A DNA stretch of 64,000 nucleotides from Streptococcus infantis (lineage in GTDB: Bacteria; Bacillota; Bacilli; Lactobacillales; Streptococcaceae), in contig NZ_JAHZPZ010000001.1 of assembly GCF_019929665.1 (NCBI RefSeq), positions 639,147 to 703,146 on the forward strand. The letters are read 5' to 3'. The position numbers were made by a program, and so were the translations under genes. This document shows positions 17,462 through 28,463 of this stretch, in pieces (within the stretch, counting starts at the first letter, position 1; each line of letters begins with the position of its first letter). The notes beneath the pieces are model-generated. The model ran no database searches, was not told where the DNA came from, and was given only the letters and a program-made list of their open reading frames with translations.

Positions 17462-18742
17462 TTATATCAAACCTTCTAGAAGGCCCTTCATAAAGTTTTC
17501 AGAGTTAAACTCACCGATATCATCGATTTTTTCACCAAAACCAATTAGCTTAACAGGGATATTGAGTTCCTCACGGATAGCAAGAACAACCCCACCTCGA
17601 GCAGTTCCATCAATCTTGGTTAAGACAATCCCTGTAACAGGAGTAATTTTTGAGAATTCTTTAGCTTGTACAAGAGCATTTTGCCCAGTTGAGGCATCAA
17701 GGGCTAGGAAGGTTTCATGAGGTGCTTCTGGCACAACGCGTTTGATGATACGACCAATCTTTTCCAATTCTGCCATTAAGTTTTCTTTGTTTTGCAGACG
17801 GCCAGCTGTATCAATCATGAGAATATCAATACCTTCTGCTACTGCTCGTTCCATCCCATCAAAGACAACACTAGCTGGATCTGCTTTCTCAGGACCAGTA
17901 ACGACAGGAACATCCACACGACGTCCCCATTCTGCTAACTGAGCAACCGCACCCGCACGGAAGGTATCAGCAGCAACAAGCATAACCTTTTTACCAGCTT
18001 GTTTGTATCGATTAGCTAATTTACCAATTGAAGTTGTTTTCCCGACCCCATTAACTCCAACAAAAAGCATGACTGTCAAACCATCTTGGAAGTTAATGGT
18101 TTCATTATAAATGCCATCCTTCTCATACAACTCCACCAATTTTTCAATGATAACACGACGAAGGGCATCAGGTTTCTTAGCATTCTCAAGCTTGGCTTCA
18201 TAACGCAATTCTTCCGTAAGATTTGAGGCCACCTGGACACCAACGTCACTCATGATGAGTAGTTCTTCAAGTTCTTCAAAAAAATCTTCATCAACTGATC
18301 GGAAGTTTGCAAAGAAAGCATTTAAACGGGCACCAAATCCAGTACGCGTTTTCTTAAGACTACGGTCATATTTTTCTTGTTCAGTCTCTTGGACTTGAGG
18401 AGTTTCTTCGATTGCTTGGTTTACTGCCTCTTCTTCAACATGAGTCGCTTCCTCTTGAGGACTATCTGCCTCTTGGACTTGATTTAACTCTTCTCGAGAA
18501 ACCTCAACTTCGTCAACTGATTCGACAATAGTTTCTTCGTCATCCTCTGCTTCAAATAAGTCTTCATCATTTTCTTCCGCTACGACAGTCCCATCTTGCT
18601 CTTTGACTTCGATATTTTCAGATTCTAGCGTCTCAGTTTGCTGGCTATCATCCGATAAATCAATGTTTTCTAGAGCTTCTTTGACAACATCTTCAATTTT
18701 AGGTTCTTCTATTTTTCCAAATAAACGGTCAAATAATCCCAT
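17462..18742 (-). CDS. ftsY: Signal recognition particle receptor
   Basis: This 426-residue SRP receptor GTPase has a short N-terminal membrane-targeting helix (MGLFDRLFGKIEEP). A long Glu/Asp-rich linker runs to about residue 125, followed by the N domain and the G domain. G motifs are GVNGVGKTTSIGKLA, DTAGR and TKIDGTARGG. It docks the Ffh-ribosome complex at the membrane. AAGGAG precedes the ATG. Two Cof phosphatases lie immediately upstream on the same strand, four bases or less apart. Confidence 0.97.
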   Translation of the reverse strand: MGLFDRLFGKIEEPKIEDVVKEALENIDLSDDSQQTETLESENIEVKEQDGTVVAEENDEDLFEAEDDEETIVESVDEVEVSREELNQVQEADSPQEEATHVEEEAVNQAIEETPQVQETEQEKYDRSLKKTRTGFGARLNAFFANFRSVDEDFFEELEELLIMSDVGVQVASNLTEELRYEAKLENAKKPDALRRVIIEKLVELYEKDGIYNETINFQDGLTVMLFVGVNGVGKTTSIGKLANRYKQAGKKVMLVAADTFRAGAVAQLAEWGRRVDVPVVTGPEKADPASVVFDGMERAVAEGIDILMIDTAGRLQNKENLMAELEKIGRIIKRVVPEAPHETFLALDASTGQNALVQAKEFSKITPVTGIVLTKIDGTARGGVVLAIREELNIPVKLIGFGEKIDDIGEFNSENFMKGLLEGLI

Positions 18743-18745
18743 TCT

Positions 18746-19564
18746 TTAGTTCTCCTTCAGTACATATTTTTCAATTGCCCAGGCGACAGCTTCTTCGTCA
18801 TTAGTCATTGGTGTTACCACATTTGCCACTGCCTTAACTGCCGGCACAGCATTTTGCATAGCGACACCGAGACCTGCCCACTCAATCATCGAAAGGTCAT
18901 TAGCCTCATCTCCGCAAGCCATAACTTGACTTCGGTCAATTCCCAGGTGTTCAATCAGTTTAGATAATCCTGTCGCCTTATGAACATTCTTTGGTGACCA
19001 TTCTAGCAAGAGTTCACGTGATTTAAAAATCTCATACTGGTCGTATAATTCTGGTGAAATCTTTTGAATAGCCGCATCCAAAGGTTCCTGAGGAAAGGCA
19101 GACACACATTTATTGTACGTTACCTGACTAGACAAATCTTCAAAAGCAGTTGGAACAAAAGTTAGAGCCGGGTTAAACTGAGCATATAAACTTTCTTGGT
19201 CAGACTGAATCTGGTATACTGTTCCTTCTGAAATTGCATCTAAGGGGATTCCTAATTTTTCAGTTTCTTCATAAATACGTGTCACATCATCAATTGAAAA
19301 GACTGTCTTATCAAGAATCTCACCTGTATTTTTCTGAACCAATCCACCGTTGAATGTGATAGTATATTCGTCATCATGGCCGTCTGTTCCAAGCTCTTTA
19401 AGGAAGAAATCCATAGCCTTGAGGGGACGTCCAGTTGTTAGGACTACCTTGACCCCTTGTTCACGCGCAGCCTTTAAAGTTGCCTTGGTACGATCAGTTA
19501 ATTTCTTGTCTGTCGTCAGCAAGGTTCCATCCAAGTCTAGGGCAATTAATTTAATATCTGCCAT
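18746..19564 (-). CDS. Cof-type HAD-superfamily phosphatase
   Basis: This 272-residue protein has HAD motif I DLDGTLL at residues 9-15, motif II TTGRP, and motif IV GDEANDLSMIEWAG. The substitution of the mobile cap by an alpha/beta C2B cap fits the Cof family, which hydrolyses sugar phosphates, flavin mononucleotide or pyridoxal phosphate in other bacteria. The substrate here is unknown. It overlaps its paralogue upstream by one base and precedes ftsY by three bases, forming a tight operon. Confidence 0.92.
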   Translation of the reverse strand: MADIKLIALDLDGTLLTTDKKLTDRTKATLKAAREQGVKVVLTTGRPLKAMDFFLKELGTDGHDDEYTITFNGGLVQKNTGEILDKTVFSIDDVTRIYEETEKLGIPLDAISEGTVYQIQSDQESLYAQFNPALTFVPTAFEDLSSQVTYNKCVSAFPQEPLDAAIQKISPELYDQYEIFKSRELLLEWSPKNVHKATGLSKLIEHLGIDRSQVMACGDEANDLSMIEWAGLGVAMQNAVPAVKAVANVVTPMTNDEEAVAWAIEKYVLKEN

Positions 19565-20355
19565 TATAATCCCTCCATATAGGCGATAACTGATTGGTCC
19601 TTATGGTGACCGATAACTGTTTCGGCAAGTTCCAAAATCTCTGGGCGAGCATTTTCAGGTGCGACTGGGTGCCCTACAACTTGCATCATGTGAAGGTCAT
19701 TGAGATTGTCACCGAAGGCCATCACTTGATCCATATCCAGATTTAACTTCTTAGCCAATTCGACAATCGCAACTCCCTTGTCCACATAATCAAGAACAAT
19801 ATCAATGGATTCAAAACCTGTCGTCATTGCCTTAACACCAGGAACATGTTCATTAACCCAAGTTTCGCCAGCTTCTACTGTCTCTTCTGTAAAGTTGGTT
19901 GTGAATTTAAAAATCTCATCGGTAATATCTTCTAGACTAGCTACTTTTTGAATATTCTCATTGTAATGATGACTAAACATGAGATAGGTTTCATCAACAG
20001 TATCTAAAACATAACAAGCTTTCTTACCTGTCAAGAGCATCTTCTTTTCATCAAAATAAGGTGAAGTCTTTAGCTTTTCAAATGTTGATAGGTAAAAATC
20101 TCTAGGCATGGTTGCTTCATAGAGGTCTTGTCCATGAAAACGAACCAGACTCCCATTTTCGGCGATAAAAATAATCTCATCTTTGACATCCGCAAAATGC
20201 TTTTCAAGCGACAAAAGACCGCGGCCAGAAGCTACAGCAAAATAGATTCCTCTCTCTTTGTAGGATGAGAGAAGAGCTTTTAACCGCTCCATATCAAATT
20301 GGCCAGCTTCATCCAAAAAAGTCCCGTCCATATCAGTTGCGACTAGTTTAATCAT
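19564..20355 (-). CDS. Cof-type HAD-superfamily phosphatase (paralogue)
   Basis: This 263-residue protein has motif I DMDGTFLDE at residues 8-16, ASGRG as motif II and GDNLNDLHMMQ as motif IV. It is homologous to the downstream phosphatase but clearly diverged, so the pair is an old duplication with probably different substrates. It starts the HAD-HAD-ftsY transcript. A TGGTATAAT extended -10 at 20392-20400 lies upstream on the minus strand. Confidence 0.92.
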   Translation of the reverse strand: MIKLVATDMDGTFLDEAGQFDMERLKALLSSYKERGIYFAVASGRGLLSLEKHFADVKDEIIFIAENGSLVRFHGQDLYEATMPRDFYLSTFEKLKTSPYFDEKKMLLTGKKACYVLDTVDETYLMFSHHYNENIQKVASLEDITDEIFKFTTNFTEETVEAGETWVNEHVPGVKAMTTGFESIDIVLDYVDKGVAIVELAKKLNLDMDQVMAFGDNLNDLHMMQVVGHPVAPENARPEILELAETVIGHHKDQSVIAYMEGL

Positions 20356-20415
20356 AAATCCTTCTATTCTCCAGTTGTAAATCTATCTTCTATTATACCA
20401 TAGAAAAAGTAAATA

Positions 20416-20442
20416 GCGCCTAATCCATATGAGATTAGACGC
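20416..20442 (-). terminator. Possible terminator after the TRIC-type channel gene
   Basis: GCGCCTAATC pairs with GATTAGACGC (one G-U pair) around CATATGA. The following T run is poor, so this may be a weak terminator or another hairpin. Confidence 0.4.
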
Positions 20443-20505
20443 CCGATTAAACTTGTAATTTATAAAATATTTATCAATCGAGAGATTGAACTCTCCTACC
20501 ATCAT

Positions 20506-21165
20506 TCAATTCCAAGTCTTTTTATCCATATTTGGCAAAGAGAGCTTAAACTTAATAATACAGAGTCGAATCACAAAACCGACAATTGAGAGAATGATAA
20601 AAGCAGTGATTCTTGGAAAGTGAAGGACAAAGGCCAACCAGTAATAAATAACGCCAATTACAAAAGATAGAAGGGCATAGATGTCCTCTTTTAGAACACT
20701 TGGAACTTCATTAATCAAGAGATCTCGGATAATACCACCACCAGCACCTGTTAAACAGGCCAAAATCCCAGCAGACATCAAGTTCAATTTACTATCAGCT
20801 AAGGCGGTAGCTCCAATCAAGGAAAAGATGATTAAGCCAATTGAATCAAAGATAAGATAAGCTTCTCTCAGCCACTTATAGAATTTTTTTTCTTGACTAG
20901 CATTGGCTTGTTTTGATGTCACAAAGGCATACATAATAACAGCTACAAGGATAGAGACATAAATCGGCCCAGGATCTGCGAGAGCGGAGGGAAAACGACT
21001 GATAATAGAATCTCTTAAAATACCTCCGCCTACTGCCGTTACAATTGCCAATAAACTAATGCCAAAAATATCTAAACGTTTACCAAATCCTTTGATGGCT
21101 CCTGACGCCGCAAAGGCTATAGTCCCAATATAATTACAAATCATTAGGAATAGGTCAAAATCCAT
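20506..21165 (-). CDS. TRIC-type cation channel family membrane protein
   Basis: This 219-residue protein has about seven helices. The two halves are related: VTAVGGGILRDSI in the first and CLTGAGGGIIRDLLINEVPSVL in the second. The GGGxxRD repeats mark the former UPF0126/YadS family, now assigned to trimeric intracellular cation channels. It probably conducts K+ or similar ions across the membrane; the role in streptococci is not established. It sits alone between smc and the HAD genes. Confidence 0.85.
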   Translation of the reverse strand: MDFDLFLMICNYIGTIAFAASGAIKGFGKRLDIFGISLLAIVTAVGGGILRDSIISRFPSALADPGPIYVSILVAVIMYAFVTSKQANASQEKKFYKWLREAYLIFDSIGLIIFSLIGATALADSKLNLMSAGILACLTGAGGGIIRDLLINEVPSVLKEDIYALLSFVIGVIYYWLAFVLHFPRITAFIILSIVGFVIRLCIIKFKLSLPNMDKKTWN

Positions 21166-21254
21166 GTAAGCTCCTCAATTTATTTTTGTAACCTTTCCGA
21201 CTTCTTGAAGGTCATTCTACCTGCTCTAGCTTGAAATGTTATATTGAAAACAAA

Positions 21255-24200
21255 CTAAGCATCCATATTTTCTAAATCTTTTAGTTTAACAGAGACAATC
21301 TTAGAAACACCAGATTCTTGCATGGTTACCCCATAAATAGAGTCTGCGGCTGCCATGGTTCCCTTACGGTGGGTAACAACGATAAACTGGCTATCCTTGT
21401 CAAATCGATTGAGATAATCCCCAAAGCGTTTAACGTTAGCTTCATCGAGTGCAGCCTCTACTTCATCCAAAATAACAAATGGAATGGTCTTGACACGAAT
21501 AATTGAGAAAAGCAAAGCAAGAGCTGACAATGCCTTCTCTCCACCACTCATGAGGTTGAGAGATTGGATTTTCTTACCAGGCGGTTGAACAGAGATTTCA
21601 ACACCTGCTGTCAATAAATCACCTTCTGTTAGAATTAGGTCCGCTTGACCACCACCAAACATCTGCTTGAAGGTCACTTTGAAGGATTCACGAATCGCTT
21701 CAAAGGTTGATTTGAATCGTTCCTTCACTTCATCGTTCATCTCTGTAATGGTTTCAAGAAGAAGATTTTTGGCAGAAAGAATGTCATCACGTTGACTATT
21801 CAAGAATTCCAAGCGTTCGTGAACTTCGTCAAACTGTTCAATAGCATCCAAATTGACTGGACCAAGTGAACGAATGGCTTTTTCTAGATCCTTGACCTCT
21901 TGTTCAGCGACAGCCAAATCTTCTATTGGATTGGCTTGTTCTAAAGCTTCTGTATAACTAATCTGGTATTCTTCAGTCAGTTGACCTTGAAGATAGCGAA
22001 GGCGGTCCGTAATCTTCTCTTTGGTCGCTTCTGCACGTGTTTGCTTACGAATCCATTCTTCATTTTGCTGACGAGCTTGATCCAAATGACTGGCAATATC
22101 ATCCAGTTGGCCTTCAATATCATCCAGTTCAAACTGCTTACGAATGAGTCCTTGTTGAATTTCTTCCTTCTGACTCTTGGCTTCTGCTTCCTGCTTGGCC
22201 AAAAGTTCCGTATCAACCTTTTCAAGATTGTCTACCTTTTCTTGGAGAAGGCGTTCGATTTCATCTTGCTCCATATCAAGGTATTCAAGCTCTTTGTTAA
22301 TCCGTTCAATATCTGCAACTTCATAACGCTTTTGCCCTAACATTTCTGTCTTGCGAAGCCGCTCTCGAGAAAGTTTTTCCTGCAAGTTTTGGTAGCGTTC
22401 CTGAATCGCATTTTTATTGGACTTAATTTCTTCAATCTCAGACTCCAGCTTTTGCTTTTCAGTTGAAATAACTGCAAGACGTTCTTGGCATTTTTCTTTT
22501 TCAGCTTGCCAATCTCCACCTCTGAGATTGTTTAATTCTTTTTCCTGAAGTTCTAAAAGTGTTTCGAGTTCTTCGACTTGTTGGCAAGTTTGTTGATAAG
22601 CCAGATATAAGCCTTGCTCCTCTATTCGAGCTTGCTCCCCTTGAGACTTAATAGTTTCCAAAGTTTGACTGAGGGCAGTCAAGGCTTCCTGAACTGACTT
22701 CAGATTATCTTCCTCTTGACGCAGAAGATTTTCTTCTTGAGCAATCTCTTTTTGCAATTGCTCCAATTCAGGCTTGATGAAAATACTGTTATTTTGACGA
22801 TTGGCACCACCAGCATAAGAACCACCTGTTCGCAATTCTGTACCATCAAGAGTTACCATCCGAACTTGATAGCGCACCTTGCAAGCCGCATCACGCGCAT
22901 GCTCTACCGTATCAAAGATTGCTGTTGTAGCTAGCAAGTTTTTAAATATAGCTTCATGCTTGGCATCAAAGGTAACCAGTTCATCTGCCATTCCAAGAAA
23001 ACCTGGACTTGAGGCAATCACATCTTGGTTCTGACTAGAAATGCTACGAGCCTTAATCGTTGTCACAGGTAGAAAAGTCGCACGACCAGCTCGGTTTCGC
23101 TTAAGGAAATCAATAGCTTTGGTAGCTGCCTGTTCATCTTCAACGATGATATGTTGGCTACTTGCCCCGAGGGCAATTTCAAGAGCTGTTTGATAACGAA
23201 CATCAAAAGTTAAATGTTCACTGACCGCTCCGACAATACCGCCCAGGCGATCTTTTTCTTGTAGAACACTCTTAACACCCGCATAGAAATTACTATGGTT
23301 TTTAAGAATGTTTTCCAGACTTTGCGCCTTGGCCTGCTTGTTTTTCAGACTATCCAAACGGTCAAAAAGTTGATTTTGCTGAATTTGATAAGCCTGCTTT
23401 TGTTCCTCTTCCTGTTTAGCATGCGTCTGATAGTCAGCAAGCAAGGTCTGTACTTTTTCTTTTGCTGATTTAAGAGCACTTTCTTGCTCACTAGCCTTAG
23501 ATTTAGCAGAAGCTAATTGTTCCTTCAAGGACTCCAATTGTTCTTCTTGCTTTTGAGTCTGTTGGCGACTATTTTCAAGATCATTTTCAATTCGTGTCAA
23601 ATGGTTAGAGACATCCGCTTCTTCCTGCAAGAAAGCAACAAAGCGCTCACGCAGTTGCTCAATCATCTGATCTGGATCATCAGAAAATGCTACTAAATCA
23701 GCTTCTAAACGATTGAGCTCCTTGATATTGACTGCTAGATTTGCTTTTAACTGACTGAGATTTGCTTCTTTTTCTTCCTTCTCTTGAATAAGAGCATTTC
23801 TCTTTTCATCCAAACTAGCTAAACGAGCTTGAGCCTCTTGTTGATTGAGAGCAACCTGCTCTGTCTCCAGTTTAGACAAGGCCAATTTCCGTTCTAAATC
23901 ACTGATTAGAGCAGTCAAATCCATCAAACTAGTTTGATCTTTAGACATCTCTGCTTGTAAATCTTGTCTCTGCTTCTTAAGAGATTGATTTTCAAGTTCT
24001 AGTGACTCGCGTTTTTGATAATAACTAGTCAACAGTTCTTGGACTTGGTTTAATTCTTCTTCTGTTAGATCCAATTCAGTCTTATTGGCTTGAATTTGTG
24101 CAACTAAAACATCTAAGTAGATGCCTTTACGCTGACTGTCCAAATCTATAAATTTACGAGCTGTTGCTGCTTGCTTCTCTAAGGGCTTGATTTGATTGTC

Positions 24201-24794
24201 TAACTCATAGATGATATCTTCCAAGCGGTCTAAATTATCTTGAGTTTGTTGCAGTTTACTTTCCGTCTCTTTGCGACGAGTTTTATATTTCAAAACTCCA
24301 GCTGCTTCTTCAAAGATAGCGCGGCGTTCCTCAGGTTTGGAGTTAAAGATTTCTTCGACCTTCCCTTGGGAAATAATGGAGAAGGAATCACGTCCAAGTC
24401 CGGTATCTAAGAAAAGATCATGAATATCACGAAGACGGACTTTTTTCCCATCAATCTTGTATTCACTATCCCCAGTACGATAGATATGACGCTCCACCTT
24501 GATTTCCTGGCCTGCATCCTTGATGAAACCATCCTGGTTATCTAGAGTAACAACTACAGAAGCATAGTTTAATGGTTTTCTACTTTCTGTTCCTGCAAAG
24601 ATAACATCAGGCATCTTCCCACCACGAAGACTTTTGACACTTGATTCCCCAAGAGCCCAGCGTAAACTTTCTGTGATGTTAGATTTTCCAGAACCATTAG
24701 GTCCTACAACTGCTGTAACTCCCTGGTCAAAAACAACCTTGGTCTTATCAGCAAAGGACTTAAACCCCTGAATCTCAATTTCTTTTAAATACAT
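21255..24794 (-). CDS. smc: Chromosome segregation ATPase SMC
   Basis: This 1179-residue protein has N-terminal Walker [10 protein letters not shown] (residues about 32-40). Two long coiled coils lie on either side of a hinge at about residues 500-660 ([19 protein letters not shown] begins it). The C-terminal signature [16 protein letters not shown] is followed by Walker [17 protein letters not shown]. With ScpA and ScpB it condenses and separates sister chromosomes. It overlaps rnc by ten bases, a conserved rnc-smc arrangement. It is intact and of normal length. Confidence 0.98.
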   Translation of the reverse strand: MYLKEIEIQGFKSFADKTKVVFDQGVTAVVGPNGSGKSNITESLRWALGESSVKSLRGGKMPDVIFAGTESRKPLNYASVVVTLDNQDGFIKDAGQEIKVERHIYRTGDSEYKIDGKKVRLRDIHDLFLDTGLGRDSFSIISQGKVEEIFNSKPEERRAIFEEAAGVLKYKTRRKETESKLQQTQDNLDRLEDIIYELDNQIKPLEKQAATARKFIDLDSQRKGIYLDVLVAQIQANKTELDLTEEELNQVQELLTSYYQKRESLELENQSLKKQRQDLQAEMSKDQTSLMDLTALISDLERKLALSKLETEQVALNQQEAQARLASLDEKRNALIQEKEEKEANLSQLKANLAVNIKELNRLEADLVAFSDDPDQMIEQLRERFVAFLQEEADVSNHLTRIENDLENSRQQTQKQEEQLESLKEQLASAKSKASEQESALKSAKEKVQTLLADYQTHAKQEEEQKQAYQIQQNQLFDRLDSLKNKQAKAQSLENILKNHSNFYAGVKSVLQEKDRLGGIVGAVSEHLTFDVRYQTALEIALGASSQHIIVEDEQAATKAIDFLKRNRAGRATFLPVTTIKARSISSQNQDVIASSPGFLGMADELVTFDAKHEAIFKNLLATTAIFDTVEHARDAACKVRYQVRMVTLDGTELRTGGSYAGGANRQNNSIFIKPELEQLQKEIAQEENLLRQEEDNLKSVQEALTALSQTLETIKSQGEQARIEEQGLYLAYQQTCQQVEELETLLELQEKELNNLRGGDWQAEKEKCQERLAVISTEKQKLESEIEEIKSNKNAIQERYQNLQEKLSRERLRKTEMLGQKRYEVADIERINKELEYLDMEQDEIERLLQEKVDNLEKVDTELLAKQEAEAKSQKEEIQQGLIRKQFELDDIEGQLDDIASHLDQARQQNEEWIRKQTRAEATKEKITDRLRYLQGQLTEEYQISYTEALEQANPIEDLAVAEQEVKDLEKAIRSLGPVNLDAIEQFDEVHERLEFLNSQRDDILSAKNLLLETITEMNDEVKERFKSTFEAIRESFKVTFKQMFGGGQADLILTEGDLLTAGVEISVQPPGKKIQSLNLMSGGEKALSALALLFSIIRVKTIPFVILDEVEAALDEANVKRFGDYLNRFDKDSQFIVVTHRKGTMAAADSIYGVTMQESGVSKIVSVKLKDLENMDA

Positions 24795-25483
24795 GAATCC
24801 AGTCCTTCCTCAACTGCATTTTTAGCGGCTTCTTGTTCGGCCAATTTTTTAGATCGTCCTTGACCCCTACCTAAACTTTGACCCTCGACAAGGACTTCAA
24901 CCTCAAACATCTTATCATGGGCAGGTCCGATTTCTGAAATCACTTGATAACGAATATCAACATCACCATTGACTTGAAGTAATTCTTGGAGGTGAGTCTT
25001 GTAGTCTTTAATCATCTCAAAATCACCAGCCTCAACCTTCGGTATCATGACCTGGTAGATAAACTCTTTTACTGTAAGTAGATCCTTATCTAAAAGCAGG
25101 GCACCCAAAAAGGCTTCGAAAGCATCTCCCAAGATGGTATCTCGATTACGGCCTCCAGATTTTTCCTCTCCCTTTCCTAGCTTGATAAACTGGTCAAACT
25201 GGCAGTCACGGGCAAAACCAGCCAAACTCTCTTCACGTACAATCATTGCACGGAGTTTAGACAGGTCACCTTCTGGTTTTTTAGGATATTTTTTGTACAG
25301 ATATTCTGAAATTAATAATTGCAGAACAGCGTCTCCTAAAAATTCCAAGCGTTCGTTGTGTGAAATTTTTAAGAGGCGGTGCTCATTGGCATAACTAGTG
25401 TGAGTAAAAGCTGTTTCAAGTAATTGTTTATCTGAAAAAACAAGCCCAAAACGTTGCTCTAACACTGATTCTAATTCTCTCAT
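24785..25483 (-). CDS. rnc: Ribonuclease III
   Basis: This 232-residue endonuclease cleaves double-stranded RNA and acts in rRNA and mRNA processing. The signature [21 protein letters not shown] lies around residues 42-62, and the second acidic cluster is [16 protein letters not shown]. The C-terminal double-stranded RNA-binding domain includes [18 protein letters not shown]. Its end overlaps smc by ten bases. Confidence 0.98.
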   Translation of the reverse strand: MRELESVLEQRFGLVFSDKQLLETAFTHTSYANEHRLLKISHNERLEFLGDAVLQLLISEYLYKKYPKKPEGDLSKLRAMIVREESLAGFARDCQFDQFIKLGKGEEKSGGRNRDTILGDAFEAFLGALLLDKDLLTVKEFIYQVMIPKVEAGDFEMIKDYKTHLQELLQVNGDVDIRYQVISEIGPAHDKMFEVEVLVEGQSLGRGQGRSKKLAEQEAAKNAVEEGLDSCI

Positions 25484-25517
25484 AAGAACCTCTTTCTAAA
25501 ACATTATAATACACTCC

Positions 25518-25526
25518 ATTATACCA
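25518..25526 (-). promoter_or_regulatory. rnc extended -10 promoter
   Basis: TGGTATAAT on the minus strand about 35 bases before the rnc ATG. It is divergent from the ylxM promoter. Confidence 0.6.
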
Positions 25527-25620
25527 AAAAAAGGTTTCTTAGTCAGAAAATAACCGTTAAAAGTCCTTTTTCTGACTTGTGTTTAAAATCAATCCATTAC
25601 TAGCAGTTCAGGCTATTTTT

Positions 25621-25629
25621 TGGTATAAT
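25621..25629 (+). promoter_or_regulatory. ylxM extended -10 promoter, leaderless configuration
   Basis: TGGTATAAT ends at 25629 and the ATG of ylxM is at 25637, with only AAATCTT between. The usual start point, about seven bases after the -10, would be the A of the ATG or the base before it. No ribosome site exists in that gap. Confidence 0.7.
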
Positions 25630-25636
25630 AAATCTT

Positions 25637-25969
25637 ATGGAAATTGAAAAAACCAATCGAATGAATGCTCTGTTTGAATTTTATGCAGCCCTTTTGACTG
25701 ATAAGCAGATGAACTATATCGAGCTCTACTATGCAGACGACTATAGTTTAGCTGAAATTGCAGAAGAGTTCGGCGTTAGTCGTCAGGCTGTTTATGATAA
25801 TATCAAACGAACGGAAAAAATTCTGGAAGATTATGAGATGAAACTCCATATGTACTCTGATTACATTGTCCGCAGTCAGATTTTTGACCAGATCATTGAG
25901 CGCTATCCAGAGGATACTTTTCTACAAGAGCAAGTTGAGATTTTAACAAGTATTGATAATAGAGAATAA
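25637..25969 (+). CDS. ylxM: YlxM, helix-turn-helix partner of SRP
   Basis: This 110-residue protein (UPF0122) starts [21 protein letters not shown] sigma-70 region-4-like helix-turn-helix follows: [20 protein letters not shown]. The family is coupled to ffh in Firmicutes and is reported to modulate SRP GTPase activity in streptococci. It precedes ffh by 11 bases. The start codon choice follows the conserved N-terminus, although the mRNA would then have no leader. Confidence 0.93.
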   Translation: MEIEKTNRMNALFEFYAALLTDKQMNYIELYYADDYSLAEIAEEFGVSRQAVYDNIKRTEKILEDYEMKLHMYSDYIVRSQIFDQIIERYPEDTFLQEQVEILTSIDNRE

Positions 25970-25980
25970 GAGGAATAAAT

Positions 25981-27546
25981 ATGGCATTTGAAAATTTAAC
26001 AGAACGTTTGCAGAACGTCTTTAAAAATCTACGTAAAAAAGGAAAAATTACCGAGAGCGATATCCAAGAAGCAACCAAGGAAATTCGTCTGGCTCTTTTA
26101 GAAGCCGACGTTGCTTTGCCAGTGGTTAAGGACTTTATCAAGAAAGTTCGTGAACGTGCCATTGGGCACGAAGTCATTGATACCCTCAACCCAGCTCAAC
26201 AAATCATCAAGATTGTTAATGAAGAGTTGACGGAAGTTCTTGGTTCTGATACAGCTGAGATTATCAAGTCTCCAAAAATCCCAACCATTATCATGATGGT
26301 CGGTTTGCAAGGGGCTGGTAAAACAACCTTCGCTGGAAAACTTGCTAACAAACTCAAAAAGGAAGAGGATGCTCGTCCTCTGATGATTGCGGCCGACATC
26401 TATCGTCCTGCAGCTATTGACCAGCTTAAAACACTAGGACAACAAATTGATGTTCCTGTCTTTGCTCTTGGAACTGAAGTTCCTGCAGTGGAGATTGTCC
26501 GCCAAGGTTTGGAGCAAGCTAAAGCCAACCATAATGACTATGTTTTGATTGATACTGCTGGTCGTTTACAAATTGACGAGCTTCTCATGAACGAGCTCCG
26601 TGATGTTAAAGCTCTTGCTCAACCAAATGAAATTCTTCTTGTCATCGATGCTATGATCGGTCAAGAAGCTGCTAACGTTGCGCGAGAATTTAACGATCAA
26701 TTAGAAGTTACCGGTGTCATCCTTACCAAGATTGACGGGGATACTCGTGGTGGTGCGGCCCTTTCTGTTCGTCATATCACAGGAAAACCAATCAAGTTTA
26801 CCGGTACTGGTGAAAAGATTACTGATATTGAAACCTTCCACCCTGACCGTATGGCCAGCCGTATTCTCGGTATGGGAGATATGCTGACTCTGATTGAGAA
26901 AGCTTCCCAAGAATACGATGAGCAAAAAGCCCTTGAAATGGCTGAAAAGATGCGAGAAAACACCTTTGATTTCAATGATTTCATCGATCAGTTGGATCAG
27001 GTGCAAAATATGGGGCCAATGGAAGATTTGCTCAAGATGATTCCTGGTATGGCTAACAATCCTGCCCTTCAAAATATGAAGGTAGATGAAAAACAAATCG
27101 CTCGCAAACGTGCCATCGTCTCATCTATGACTCCTGAAGAACGTGAAAATCCAGATTTGTTGACTCCAAGCCGTCGTCGTCGTATCGCAGCTGGTTCTGG
27201 TAATACCTTTATCGATGTCAACAAGTTCATCAAAGACTTTAACCAAGCCAAACAACTCATGCAAGGTGTCATGTCTGGTGACATGAACAAGATGATGAAG
27301 CAAATGGGCATCAACCCTAACAACCTTCCTAAAAACATGCCTGGTGGCATGGATATGTCAGCCCTTGAAGGTATGATGGGACAAGGTGGTATGCCGGATA
27401 TGTCTGCTCTTGGAGGAGCCGGAATGCCTGATATGAGCCAGATGCTCGGTGGAGGTCTCAAAGGTAAAATCGGTGAATTTGCTATGAAGCAATCCATGAA
27501 ACGCATGGCTAACAAAATGAAAAAAGCTAAGAAAAAACGCAAATAA
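25981..27546 (+). CDS. ffh: Signal recognition particle protein Ffh
   Basis: This 521-residue SRP GTPase has N domain residues 1-90 and a G domain with GLQGAGKTTFAGKLA, DTAGRLQ and TKIDGDTRGGAALS. The Met-rich M domain (about 300-450) binds signal peptides and the 4.5S-type RNA. The tail is unusually Gly/Met-rich (GGMDMSALEGMMGQGGMPDM and similar) and ends with a basic run, KKAKKKRK. It acts with FtsY, encoded 7 kb away on the other strand. Confidence 0.98.
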   Translation: MAFENLTERLQNVFKNLRKKGKITESDIQEATKEIRLALLEADVALPVVKDFIKKVRERAIGHEVIDTLNPAQQIIKIVNEELTEVLGSDTAEIIKSPKIPTIIMMVGLQGAGKTTFAGKLANKLKKEEDARPLMIAADIYRPAAIDQLKTLGQQIDVPVFALGTEVPAVEIVRQGLEQAKANHNDYVLIDTAGRLQIDELLMNELRDVKALAQPNEILLVIDAMIGQEAANVAREFNDQLEVTGVILTKIDGDTRGGAALSVRHITGKPIKFTGTGEKITDIETFHPDRMASRILGMGDMLTLIEKASQEYDEQKALEMAEKMRENTFDFNDFIDQLDQVQNMGPMEDLLKMIPGMANNPALQNMKVDEKQIARKRAIVSSMTPEERENPDLLTPSRRRRIAAGSGNTFIDVNKFIKDFNQAKQLMQGVMSGDMNKMMKQMGINPNNLPKNMPGGMDMSALEGMMGQGGMPDMSALGGAGMPDMSQMLGGGLKGKIGEFAMKQSMKRMANKMKKAKKKRK

Positions 27547-27572
27547 AAAGGACTCAATTGTGTCCTTTTTTA
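27546..27572. terminator. Terminator between ffh and the pseudouridine synthase gene
   Basis: AAAAAGGAC pairs with GTCCTTTTTT around TCAATT. It lies directly after the ffh stop and extends to the stop of the convergent gene. Confidence 0.85.
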
Positions 27573-28463
27573 TTGTTCATTTCTTAGTTTCTCCAAGGTT
27601 TGCTTGAATATTTCTGGAATATCAGCAGTAAATTCCAGCGTTTCACCCGTTCTTGGATGGGTAAATCCAAGAGTCTTGGCATGGAGAAATTGTCCATGTC
27701 CCTTTAGGGTTTTACGAGGTCCATAAACCTCATCACCAGCTACAGGATGACCGATATAAGCCATGTGTACACGGATTTGATGGGTCCGTCCTGTTTCCAG
27801 TTGCAACTCTAATAAAGAATAGTCACCAAAGCGTTCTAAGACTTGGAAACGTGTCACTGCTGGTTTTCCTTTAGCAGTGACAGCTTGTTTCTTACGGTCT
27901 TTTTCACTTCGACCAATCGGTGCCTCAATAACGCCTCGGTCATTTGGAAGATTACCATGAACAATAGCCCAATATTTTCGAAGAGATTTCTTGTCTTTCA
28001 ATTCTTGAGCAAGTGCTAAATGCGCTTCATCATTTTTAGCAACCATGAGAAGCCCAGATGTGTCCTTATCGATACGATGGACAATCCCTGGGCGCAGCAC
28101 ACCATTAATTCCTGATAAGTCCTTAATATGATACATAAGGGCATTCACCAAGGTACCACTGGTATGACCAGCACTTGGATGAACGACCATCCCTTGAGGT
28201 TTATTGACTACTGCTACATCCTCATCTTGATAAATAATTTCTAAAGGAATGTCTTCAGCTACATACTCCAAAACCTCTGGTTCGGGAACTTGATAAGTGA
28301 TCATATCTCCTTCTTGGACAGTATACTTGGCTTTCTTGACCTGGCCGTTGACCAAGACTTGACCTGACTTGATTTGTTCGTTGGCAAGACTACGAGACAA
28401 TTCTGTCAAATCTGACAAAGCCTTATCTAAACGTAGTCCACCTGTTTCAATTCTAATTTCCAT
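27570..28463 (-). CDS. rluD: RluD-family 23S rRNA pseudouridine synthase
   Basis: This 297-residue enzyme has an N-terminal S4 RNA-binding domain (about 10-60) and a catalytic domain with [16 protein letters not shown]132 is the expected nucleophile. The RluD group converts uridines in 23S rRNA helix 69; whether this one has exactly that target cannot be read from the sequence. Its start overlaps lspA by 11 bases, giving a LysR-lspA-rluD operon. Confidence 0.9.
   Translation of the reverse strand: MEIRIETGGLRLDKALSDLTELSRSLANEQIKSGQVLVNGQVKKAKYTVQEGDMITYQVPEPEVLEYVAEDIPLEIIYQDEDVAVVNKPQGMVVHPSAGHTSGTLVNALMYHIKDLSGINGVLRPGIVHRIDKDTSGLLMVAKNDEAHLALAQELKDKKSLRKYWAIVHGNLPNDRGVIEAPIGRSEKDRKKQAVTAKGKPAVTRFQVLERFGDYSLLELQLETGRTHQIRVHMAYIGHPVAGDEVYGPRKTLKGHGQFLHAKTLGFTHPRTGETLEFTADIPEIFKQTLEKLRNEQ

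Noticed and set aside
27069..27557. 162-codon open frame antisense to the 3' end of ffh
   Set aside because: It mirrors the Met/Gly-rich M domain and gives a Pro/Ile/Met-rich low-complexity product with no start signal.
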